Assembly (NCBI RefSeq): GCF_030817275.1
Contig: NZ_JAUSZD010000002.1
Coordinates: 4,030,001-4,094,000 of the forward strand
Source: Paenibacillus sp. V4I7
GTDB taxonomy: Bacteria > Bacillota > Bacilli > Paenibacillales > NBRC-103111
Direction of reading: 5' to 3'
Length of the DNA stretch: 64,000 nucleotides
The notes below the pieces were generated by a model. It searched no databases. It was not told where the DNA came from and was given only the letters and a program-made list of their open reading frames with translations. Shown here in pieces: positions 44,261 to 51,639 of the stretch. Positions within the stretch are counted from its first letter, which is position 1. Every line of letters begins with the position of its first letter. Position numbers and translations under genes: made by a program.

Positions 44261-46342
44261 CTAGCGTTTACTTCTCTTCAGTACCCGAACTCCGTAAGGC
44301 TGGAGCAGCAGGCTTGAACTGATCTTCACAGACGACGCTGGATCCGAGGCTAGCATGTCCGTATAAGCTTGTTCATCCAATGTAATGGTGTGGGTTTTAC
44401 CGCTAAAATTCATGAGGAAGATGAACTCATTCACACCGTCCGTACGAATTTGAGCTGTAACCTCTGCAGGCAGCTCTGTTTGTAGAGCACCATCGATCCC
44501 AGCTTCTTTAAGAATCTGCTTATAGAAGCTGCTCTGGAAAGATTGATCTGTACGAGCTGCGATATAGTAGGCTTTGCCTTTACCAACTGCATTGACTGTC
44601 AACGCAGGTCGGCCTGCATAGAAGTCATCACCATAGATGGCAAGAGTCTCGGCACCTTCTGTATGAATCAGCTCGCACAGCTCGCGAATCTCATATTCAC
44701 CTGTGATTTGAAGAGCGTTGCCCTCCGTGAAGAGGACACGATTCACCTCATGATCATGCAGTCCGTCGATTTCCTCAGACCAGATGCCAAGCGTTTTGCG
44801 AAGCGGTCCTGGAAAGCCGCCTTGGAAGCAAAGGTCATTCTCATCCACGATGCCAGACCAATACGTAGTGACGAAGGTTCCCCCATTCGCGACAAACTGC
44901 TCGATTCGCTCTCCGACTCCCGGGCGTACCAAATATAACATTGGCGCAAGAACCAGCTTATATTTGCTGAAATCACAGTCCATATCAATAACATCGACAG
45001 GAACACCTTGTTCCCAAAATGCGCGATAGTGACTTAAAACCGTTTGTTCATATTTGATTCCCATATTACGAGGCCCTTGCGAATCCTTAACGGCCCAGCG
45101 ATTTTCCCAGTCGAAAATTAATGCCGTTTGTGCGGGCACTCGTGTCCCGATGAGATCAGACAGCTTCTCCAAAGCGCCGCCAAGCTCAGCTACATCTTGA
45201 AATACACGCGTATGCTCATGACCAACGTGATCTATCACCGCTCCATGCAGCTTCTCGCTGGCTCCGCGGCTTTTGCGCCACTGGAAATACTGAACGGAGT
45301 CAGATCCATGTGCGACAGCTTGCAAGGAAGAAAGGAGATGCATGCCCGGCTTCTTCAGTTTTGAAATGGGCTGCCAATTCGTTAAGCTAGGTGTACTCTC
45401 CATTAGCAGGAAAGGCTTACCGCCACCAAGCGAGCGAAACATATCATGGTTGAGCGAGAACCATGCGGCTAGATTGCTTTGATCCGCCACATTGTGCCAA
45501 GTTGGATAAGCATCCCATGAGATGACATCCAGTACAGCGGCGAACTTCCAGTAATTAAGACCTTCGTAAGCGTCCATGAGATTTGTCGTTACGGGCAGCT
45601 CGGTATTTTCCGCCTTCAGCGGAGCGATTTCATGACGGCAGAAATCAACCGTTTGATCTGTCACGAACCGTTTCCAATCTAAATTCATCGCATGGACAAG
45701 ATTCTCGCCATGCGGTGCAGGAGATTCAATCTGCGACCAATTCGTATACGTATGGCTCCAAAATGAAGTCCACCACGCCATGTTCAGAGCATCCAGCGTT
45801 ACGTATTTGCGCTTCAGCCAACCGCGGAAAGCTTCCTGACAATAGTTACAGTGGCATTCCCCACCATATTCATTGGAGATATGCCAGCCCACTACGGCAG
45901 GATGCTGCGCATAGCGCTCTGCCAACTGCTTGTTCATGATCGTGACTTTCTCCCGATAGACTGGGGATGTATAGCAATGATTATGACGCGCACCGAATAA
46001 ATTGCGCACCCGGTTAGGACCTACCCGCAGCACTTCCGGGTATTGCTCCGCCATCCATGCCGGTCTGGCGCCACTCGGGGTAGCCAACCACGCATAAATG
46101 CCATTGGCCGCGAATTTGTCCAATACACGGTCAAGCCAATCGAAGGTGAACACACCTTCCTCCGGCTCAAGCGCTGACCAAGCAAAAATGCCGACAGCCA
46201 TCACGTTACATTTGGCCAGCTTCATCATACGGATATCTTCTTCCAACACATGTAGATCGTGCTGCCACTGATCAGGATTATAATCGGCCCCGTGCATGAA
46301 GACGGGTAATTTCGGGCTTATTGGCGGATACTTCTGTGACAA
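44261..46342 (-). CDS. yesZ: Beta-galactosidase, GH42 (YesZ-like)
   Basis: Cytosolic beta-galactosidase acting on galactan side chains in the pectin context. Domains: TIM barrel (about 1-390), beta-galactosidase trimerisation domain (VAPMLYLVRPGVGERIEQFV) and a C-terminal beta domain. Catalytic acid/base Glu in WHISNEYGGECHCNYC, whose Cys residues form the metal site of this family, and nucleophile Glu in FLLMESTPSLTNW. The ribosome site GAGGTGATC points to TTG 46342; a GTG at 46351 overlaps it. About 693 residues. Its promoter contains the element shared with the lplB-type operon. Confidence 0.93.
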   Translation of the reverse strand: MSQKYPPISPKLPVFMHGADYNPDQWQHDLHVLEEDIRMMKLAKCNVMAVGIFAWSALEPEEGVFTFDWLDRVLDKFAANGIYAWLATPSGARPAWMAEQYPEVLRVGPNRVRNLFGARHNHCYTSPVYREKVTIMNKQLAERYAQHPAVVGWHISNEYGGECHCNYCQEAFRGWLKRKYVTLDALNMAWWTSFWSHTYTNWSQIESPAPHGENLVHAMNLDWKRFVTDQTVDFCRHEIAPLKAENTELPVTTNLMDAYEGLNYWKFAAVLDVISWDAYPTWHNVADQSNLAAWFSLNHDMFRSLGGGKPFLLMESTPSLTNWQPISKLKKPGMHLLSSLQAVAHGSDSVQYFQWRKSRGASEKLHGAVIDHVGHEHTRVFQDVAELGGALEKLSDLIGTRVPAQTALIFDWENRWAVKDSQGPRNMGIKYEQTVLSHYRAFWEQGVPVDVIDMDCDFSKYKLVLAPMLYLVRPGVGERIEQFVANGGTFVTTYWSGIVDENDLCFQGGFPGPLRKTLGIWSEEIDGLHDHEVNRVLFTEGNALQITGEYEIRELCELIHTEGAETLAIYGDDFYAGRPALTVNAVGKGKAYYIAARTDQSFQSSFYKQILKEAGIDGALQTELPAEVTAQIRTDGVNEFIFLMNFSGKTHTITLDEQAYTDMLASDPASSVKISSSLLLQPYGVRVLKRSKR

Positions 46343-46399
46343 GATGATCACCTCTAGGATAAATGTATGGACTCATATTGGGTTCATTGCATCCAAGTG

Positions 46400-46442
46400 T
46401 AACAGGTTCACCACTACAATAATACCCGACAAAATATCGATT
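46400..46442 (-). promoter_or_regulatory. Shared promoter module upstream of GH42
   Basis: On the minus strand, AATCGATATTTTGTCGGGT (46442-46424), 14 bases, then GAACCTGTTA (46409-46400). The same two blocks with the same 14-base spacing lie before the operon at 51321. The second block overlaps a possible -10 (TGTTAC). No good -35 at the normal spacing is visible, which suits an activator-dependent promoter. Confidence 0.75.
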
Positions 46443-46566
46443 ACCCGTCATTTCTTTCGATTTTACTTGCGAACCATTTGTTCGACCAACGCTGGAAATC
46501 AGCTATATCAACGAGACCATCGTTGTTTATATCGGCCTTAGCTATGGATGCCCCCAATATTTGATC
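46441..46566 (-). pseudogene. Decayed dockerin type I tail
   Basis: A 41-codon stretch open from a TAG (46569-46567) to TAA (46443-46441), with no start codon in a gene-like place, reads KADINNDGLVDIADFQRW followed by SNKWF. This is one Ca-binding EF-hand-like half of a type I dockerin (Asp-x-Asn-x-Asp-Gly spacing). It ends inside the GH42 promoter module. Probably the 3' remnant of a lost secreted enzyme gene. Confidence 0.6.
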
Positions 46567-46569
46567 CTA

Positions 46570-46762
46570 GCAATGTTGTATTTCGTACAACAAAAAGCTA
46601 GTTAAGCCGCGATAATCTCTCGATTGTTGCAGTAAATACAACATTTCTCCCTAAAATAGCTCCATAGAAGGAAATAAGGCAGAATTGTTGTACAACGTAC
46701 AACATTGACAGCTTGATGAGAAGAAACCAACGAAATTGTTGTACTCCGAACAACAATCGATC
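46570..46762. repeat. Array of four TTGTTGTA / TACAACA palindromes
   Basis: Four hairpins at about 46573-46593, 46622-46646, 46684-46707 and 46734-46760. Their arms are variants of ATTGTTGTA and TACAACAAT around 3-5 base centres (TTTCG, CAGTAAA, CAACG, CTCCG). They occur every 50-61 bases with unrelated spacer sequence. No gene is visible in this stretch. Confidence 0.85.
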
Positions 46763-46828
46763 TTATAAACCAATGAAAAGACAGTCAGACTGGACTCCCC
46801 TCTGCTCGCTCAAACCAGTAACCAATAA

Positions 46829-46858
46829 ACAAAAAAGAGCCTACCCGAAGGTAAGCTC
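46829..46858 (-). terminator. Terminator of the stalk-domain protein gene
   Basis: Minus-strand hairpin GAGCTTACC TTCG GGTAGGCTC with a tetraloop, followed by TTTTTTG, 21 bases beyond the stop. Confidence 0.9.
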
Positions 46859-46878
46859 CACATGGAAAAAACTAATTA

Positions 46879-47724
46879 TTACTCATAAATCACGACGGAC
46901 TTTGTTTCTGCTTCCCATTTAACAGTCGCTTTTAGAGCTTCGCTAATGAAACGAACCGGTACAACCGTGTTACCTTCAACGATAGCCGCAGGAACTTCCA
47001 ATGTTACTTCTTTACCGTCTACAGTAGCTTTCGTGCTATCGATAAAGAGCTTCACTGTAATGCCGTCACGAGTAACCGTTACTGAACGTTCTTCCGCGTT
47101 CCATGTTACTTCAGCTTTTAATGACTCCGAAATCGCACGGAATGGTACCAATGTGCTGCCATCTTTAATGAAAGGATTAACTTCCAATGTAGGCTCTTCA
47201 CCATTCACATACAAAAACACGCCTTTTTTCCCTAGCTTTTCAAAAAGTTTGCCCAATTTCTTGTAGGATTGCAAGTTCTTTATGTTTGCTTTTACGGCTT
47301 CCTTTTGAACATAAACCGCATCGGTTACACTACCCTGCTCGTCCAAAACATCGGCAACAGCAGTAAGTGCAGCATCACGATCTACAATTGCATCAAGTTC
47401 AGCCTTTAATTCAGCGCTAATGTGAGTACCGTAGTTAGTTAAAAGAATATCGGCAATAACAGCTCCGGCTGGCTTATCTTTTACATTTTCGATCGCTTTA
47501 AGAAGACCTTTATACCCGTTTTTGCCTTCATTGCCATAGGTATCAGAAGTTACAGTTGCATCAGTACCTCCATTAACCTTCACATTCAGTTCTACTGCTG
47601 GTTTGGACGAATCCACTTTATCCGCATTGTTGCCATTCTCGGATTTTGCAAAGGCAGATCCTGTCATAAGGCTAGTTACAACAACGCATGTTGCTGTGAT
47701 CATCCAAGTCTTGTTCATTTTCAT
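46879..47724 (-). CDS. Secreted protein with copper-amine-oxidase N-terminal (stalk) domain
   Basis: Exported protein of 281 residues with a signal peptide (MKMNKTWMITATCVVVTSLMTGSAFA). The middle is alpha-helical; the C-terminal 110 residues are a stalk domain with two repeats: VNPFIKDGSTLVPFRAISESLKAEVTWNAEE and VPAAIVEGNTVVPVRFISEALKATVKWEAE. Such domains are found on many Paenibacillus exported proteins and are thought to attach or position them at the cell surface. I chose ATG 47724, 8 bases after GAGGAG, over a frame start at 47799. It has its own terminator. Confidence 0.88.
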   Translation of the reverse strand: MKMNKTWMITATCVVVTSLMTGSAFAKSENGNNADKVDSSKPAVELNVKVNGGTDATVTSDTYGNEGKNGYKGLLKAIENVKDKPAGAVIADILLTNYGTHISAELKAELDAIVDRDAALTAVADVLDEQGSVTDAVYVQKEAVKANIKNLQSYKKLGKLFEKLGKKGVFLYVNGEEPTLEVNPFIKDGSTLVPFRAISESLKAEVTWNAEERSVTVTRDGITVKLFIDSTKATVDGKEVTLEVPAAIVEGNTVVPVRFISEALKATVKWEAETKSVVIYE

Positions 47725-47812
47725 AATAACGACTCCTCTGTTGTGATTTATTAACTCCCTAACATATTCGACATATTTCCTGTTTTTGGAGGGGTCCATT
47801 AAAAAGAGTTAA

Positions 47813-47847
47813 AAAAGTCCGCCTCCTGAAATCAGGAAGCGGACCTT
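47813..47847 (-). terminator. Terminator of the lplB-type operon
   Basis: Minus-strand GTCCGCTTCCTGA / TCAGGAGGCGGAC stem followed by TTTTTT, 9 bases beyond the binding-protein gene. Confidence 0.92.
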
Positions 47848-47855
47848 TCTTCAAC

Positions 47856-49415
47856 TTATTTTTTCGCAATCAACGGATTTGCTTGATTCTGCATTTCAGC
47901 AACGACTTTATCGATGCCGGCTTGCTTCAACTTATCATTGAACACTTTCAGACCATGCTTTTCATCGTTAGGATCAACCAAACCGTAGAAGAGCGGCTTA
48001 CCGTAAGTATCCATCACGTTGCTTACCGCGGCAACTTCATTTTTCACTTTGGAATCATCAAATGTATACGTTTCTAATGGATGGTTGACCGTTACAGTTT
48101 TCTTCCAATTTTCTGTAAACTTTTGCGTTTCAGCAGCAACCGTGGAATCCAAACGCTCATGCATGGAGTTCCAACCCCATGGACACGTACCGCCCGGAGG
48201 GAAATCAGCAGAAGCAGGAAGCGGTTTGAACTGATCGTTTCCTACAGCCTCGTAGTGCTTGCCTTTAATCCCATAGTTCGTCAGGTCATGAATTTCCGGA
48301 TCATAACGAAGTAAGTCAATCGCCATCAAACCACGTTCGTAGTTTTTCGACCCTGCATGAATGGACATCCCATTGTTGATAAATGGATTGGATAGACGTT
48401 TTTTATCTGCGCTCAAATCATAAAGTTCTACTTTCCAATCTGGATGCGTAGTTTGCATCTCGGATTTTGCACGCAGTAAAGTACCTAAGTTCCACTCTAC
48501 GGAAGCTAGCTTGCCGTCTTTGAACGCTTGTGTTTTGTCAACTTTGTTGGCAATCGCATCTCTGGACCAAGCACCTGTTTTTTGGGTGTCATACATTTTC
48601 TTAGAGAAAGTTGCAAACTCCGGCGTATCGACAAAGTTGAATAATTTGCCAGAACCATCCGTTACTTTATAAACGACAGGCATCTGAGGGACTACGAAGT
48701 TCCACTCATTCGGTTGAACCAATTCAACAGCATTAAATTCACTAACACCGATACTCGGTTTGAAATCCTTCTCTTTCTCAGCAACCGTTTTCAAATAAGT
48801 CACATAGTCAGCGTACGTCTTCAGCTCCGGCAAATTGTGCTTTTGACGCAAGTCTCCACGGATACCGACCATATGGTAGCTATACTCAAAATTATTTTGT
48901 GGAACCATATAAATTTTACCGTTGATCTTCGCTTGCTCCCAAGCTACTTTGGGCTGTTCTGCCCATGTTTTCGGGGCAAACTTTTTAATCATGTCCTCTG
49001 TCAATTCCATGAAGCCGTTTTTCGTAGCTTGCTGAGCGTAGTAGGACCAAGTGGCCGAGAACACAAGATCGAAATCCTCGTTAGCTGCAAACATAAGCGG
49101 ATATTTCTGTTGATACTCGCCCCAATCGAGGAAGCTAACATCCAGCGTTGCGTTAATCTTTTGCTTCATCAATTTATTGACTTCACCATAAACCTCATCA
49201 AAAGCTTTTGGCTTGGAACCAAGCAAAACCATTTTCAGCTTTACTTCTTTACTTGTATCCATCCCATTACTTGAAGTCGCGGAAGCGTTTGCTTGAGGTG
49301 CCGTAGAAGCACCTGGTGTCGGTGATGCATCCTTCGTGCCACAAGCAGTAAGAACAGTACCCATCACGAAAAGTGATGCTAGACTGAGTGTCGCTAATTT
49401 CTTGGTGTATGCCAT
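47856..49415 (-). CDS. ABC transporter substrate-binding lipoprotein (LipO/YtcQ type)
   Basis: Large binding protein of 519 residues, the size class that pairs with LplB/YtcP permeases. Lipobox LTAC with Cys25 (VLTACGTKD) followed by a Ser/Ala/Pro linker. Sections such as DLVFSATWSYYAQQATKNGFMELTEDMIKK and FPPGGTCPWGWNSMHERLD fit the family. GGGGAG precedes ATG 49415. Last gene of a three-gene operon; ligand likely a complex oligosaccharide, not identifiable here. Confidence 0.93.
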   Translation of the reverse strand: MAYTKKLATLSLASLFVMGTVLTACGTKDASPTPGASTAPQANASATSSNGMDTSKEVKLKMVLLGSKPKAFDEVYGEVNKLMKQKINATLDVSFLDWGEYQQKYPLMFAANEDFDLVFSATWSYYAQQATKNGFMELTEDMIKKFAPKTWAEQPKVAWEQAKINGKIYMVPQNNFEYSYHMVGIRGDLRQKHNLPELKTYADYVTYLKTVAEKEKDFKPSIGVSEFNAVELVQPNEWNFVVPQMPVVYKVTDGSGKLFNFVDTPEFATFSKKMYDTQKTGAWSRDAIANKVDKTQAFKDGKLASVEWNLGTLLRAKSEMQTTHPDWKVELYDLSADKKRLSNPFINNGMSIHAGSKNYERGLMAIDLLRYDPEIHDLTNYGIKGKHYEAVGNDQFKPLPASADFPPGGTCPWGWNSMHERLDSTVAAETQKFTENWKKTVTVNHPLETYTFDDSKVKNEVAAVSNVMDTYGKPLFYGLVDPNDEKHGLKVFNDKLKQAGIDKVVAEMQNQANPLIAKK

Positions 49416-49476
49416 TTTTTTCTCCCCTTATAAAAGATAGATAATTTATGATAACCGGGAATTTGAATTCCCGGGG

Positions 49477-50376
49477 TTATCCTTTTACAGCTCCAACGGT
49501 CAAGCCTTGCACGAAATAACGCTGAACGAACGGATATAAGAAGATGATCGGTCCTGTGACAAGAATGGCGAGCGCCATTTTCAAACTTTCACCAGGCAAT
49601 TCCGTAACCTGCATACCTGTAATAGCCATAACCTTACGAATGCCTTCGAGATTGCCCAGCATTTTATAAAGTAAATATTGCAGGGTATACAGTTTCTCAT
49701 TCTGTACAAACAGCAAAGAGTTAAACCAATCGTTCCAATAATTTAGTGCGGTGAAGAGTCCAATCGTGGCCAATCCAGGTTTGGCTAGCGGTAGAATTAA
49801 ACGGATAAAAATCGTGAAATCCCCTGCTCCATCAATCTTCGCAGATTCCGTAATGGCGTCTGGTATGCTCCGCAAAAACGTTCGTAAAATGATGATATAG
49901 AAAACGTTCAAGAGGGGCGGTAAAAGCAGCGACCAGAAGGTATTCTTCATGTGTAAATAGTTAACCATTAAGATGTACCAAGGTACAAGTCCGCCATTAA
50001 AAAGGGTTGTGAAGTAGAAAAAGAAGGAAAATCCGCCACGCCACTCAAAATCCTGACGTTGAAGGACATACGCGGCCATCGCTGATATGAATAGTCCCAC
50101 AATCGTCCCCGTTACGGTTAAAGCAATCGTTAACAGATAAGAGCTAATAAATTGCTGCGGATGTTTGAGCGCAAAGGCATAGGCATCCCAAGAAAATTCC
50201 TTGGGCCATATTCGAAAGCCATCACTCGTAATCGAGGATTCGCTCGTTAACGAGCCGCTAATAATAAGAATAAAAGGGATTAAACAAGCCAAGCTGATCA
50301 AACTGATAAACACATAGCCAATAACATCCAGCATCCGCTGATCGATGTGACTCTTTTTAACACTCGTCGTACTCAT
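49477..50376 (-). CDS. ABC transporter permease (YtcP/LplC type)
   Basis: Sugar importer permease of 299 residues with six hydrophobic segments and EAA loop PDAITESAKIDGAGDFTIFIRLILPLAKPG. The C-terminus YFVQGLTVGAVKG is typical of LplC/YtcP. I chose ATG 50376, preceded by GGGGTG; the longer frame starts with five unlike residues. It follows the LplB-type gene by 27 bases. Confidence 0.93.
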   Translation of the reverse strand: MSTTSVKKSHIDQRMLDVIGYVFISLISLACLIPFILIISGSLTSESSITSDGFRIWPKEFSWDAYAFALKHPQQFISSYLLTIALTVTGTIVGLFISAMAAYVLQRQDFEWRGGFSFFFYFTTLFNGGLVPWYILMVNYLHMKNTFWSLLLPPLLNVFYIIILRTFLRSIPDAITESAKIDGAGDFTIFIRLILPLAKPGLATIGLFTALNYWNDWFNSLLFVQNEKLYTLQYLLYKMLGNLEGIRKVMAITGMQVTELPGESLKMALAILVTGPIIFLYPFVQRYFVQGLTVGAVKG

Positions 50377-50403
50377 AGGTTCACCCCGCAAATTACATTC
50401 TGA

Positions 50404-51321
50404 TTAAAATAAGGCATTCTCTTTATCCGATTTACGCACAAGGAAATTCGTTACCATAATGGTCGCAAAACAGAGGATGGATTGATAGAATCCTATCGCA
50501 GACGACATCCCGATTTCATTGTTAACTAATAGGGAACGATACACATACGTGTCAATGACATCCGTCGTTTGATATAGCAGACCATTATTGCCCACGAGTT
50601 GGTAGAATAGTCCGAAATCCCCGCGGAAAATACCGCCAATCGCCAGTAGAACAAGAATGGTTATCGTCGGACGCAAGGAAGGAAGCGTAATATATCGAAT
50701 CCTTTGAAAGACATTGGCGCCGTCAATTTCAGCTGCTTCATACGTTTCTCGATCAATGCTAAGGATTGATGCCATGTAAAATACAGCGCCGTAACCAACC
50801 GCTTTCCACGCTGAGAAAAAGATCAGAATATACTTCCAATACTCCGGAGTGGTATAAATATCTAACTCAGGAATATGTAGGGATCGAAGCAGTGTATTCA
50901 CGGTTCCATGCTCATAATTAAAAAGATTGTAAGCTACAGCACCTACAACGACCCAGGATAAAAAATACGGTAGAAACATAATTGTTTGCGCTGTTTTGCG
51001 AAACAGTTTCGAGCCGATTTCGGCCATCAGAATCGCCACCACAATCTGCAGCACATTGTTAATAATGATAAAAGCCGCATTGTAAAGCATCGTGTTCCGA
51101 GTGACTCTAAACGCATCACCCGTCATAAAAAAGAATTTGAAGTTATCAAATCCTACCCAAGGTGAGCCCATAATGCCCAAGTCATAGCGGTACTGCTTGA
51201 ACGCAAGCACGATACCGGCCATGGGCACATAGCTGAAAAGTAAGAAGTAAAGAACTGCCGGCGCAATCATGAACAGCAGTGTTTTCTTTGACTTGAGTCG
51301 ATACAGGAGTCCTGTTCTCAT
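50404..51321 (-). CDS. ABC transporter permease (LplB type)
   Basis: First gene of the second importer operon. 305 residues, six hydrophobic segments and EAA loop RETYEAAEIDGANVFQRIRYITLPSL. I chose ATG 51321, which has GGGGGAA upstream; an ATG at 51339 overlaps that site. No ATPase gene is nearby. Its promoter carries the element shared with GH42, and a two-component system is encoded divergently. Confidence 0.93.
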   Translation of the reverse strand: MRTGLLYRLKSKKTLLFMIAPAVLYFLLFSYVPMAGIVLAFKQYRYDLGIMGSPWVGFDNFKFFFMTGDAFRVTRNTMLYNAAFIIINNVLQIVVAILMAEIGSKLFRKTAQTIMFLPYFLSWVVVGAVAYNLFNYEHGTVNTLLRSLHIPELDIYTTPEYWKYILIFFSAWKAVGYGAVFYMASILSIDRETYEAAEIDGANVFQRIRYITLPSLRPTITILVLLAIGGIFRGDFGLFYQLVGNNGLLYQTTDVIDTYVYRSLLVNNEIGMSSAIGFYQSILCFATIMVTNFLVRKSDKENALF

Positions 51322-51371
51322 CTTTATTCGTTCCCCCATCCGGTTCTAGTTGTTCTCTCCTGTTACTAAAT

Positions 51372-51414
51372 TAACAGGTTCCATTCCACCTAGTAACCCG
51401 ACAAAATATCGATT
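51372..51414 (-). promoter_or_regulatory. Shared promoter module upstream of the lplB-type operon
   Basis: Minus-strand AATCGATATTTTGTCGGGT (51414-51396), 14 bases, then GAACCTGTTA (51381-51372); both blocks are identical to those before GH42. The second block starts 50 bases before the start codon. Confidence 0.78.
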
Positions 51415-51430
51415 CCCTGTAACTTTTGCG

Positions 51431-51568
51431 GATAGCACCTAAGTTAGTGGCTTTGCTATCTAATATGCGCTAATCTTAAGCTACACTAGGATAAACGATT
51501 CCGCCGTCCTCCAGGACGAGTGCGTTTATCCAGGTTGATGCAAAGCCAAAGTATAAAACTTATACTTT
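51431..51568. repeat. Nested palindrome region between two divergent operons
   Basis: Several perfect inverted repeats are nested or adjacent: GATAGCA/TGCTATC (51431-51437 and 51454-51460), GGCTTTGC/GCAAAGCC (51449-51456 and 51540-51547), GGATAAACG/CGTTTATCC (51489-51497 and 51523-51531), inner CGTCCT/AGGACG (51505-51518), and AAAGTATAA/TTATACTTT (51548-51556 and 51560-51568). It has no open frame of note. Confidence 0.75.
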
Positions 51569-51639
51569 CTTATCAACTTTAGAGAAGCTTACTCCTACAT
51601 CATAAGTTTCTTTGAAAATTCTTGGGGGCGATTTTAACT

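Noticed and set aside
46570..46762. CRISPR array
   Set aside because: The repeats are short palindromes with diverged arms and variable centres, only four units occur, spacers differ in length, and no cas gene is nearby.
48714..49274. 186-residue plus-strand frame inside the LipO-type gene, and similar long shadows in leuS (9477-10022, 10344-10925)
   Set aside because: They are antisense to well-supported genes, lack ribosome sites and show no family features.
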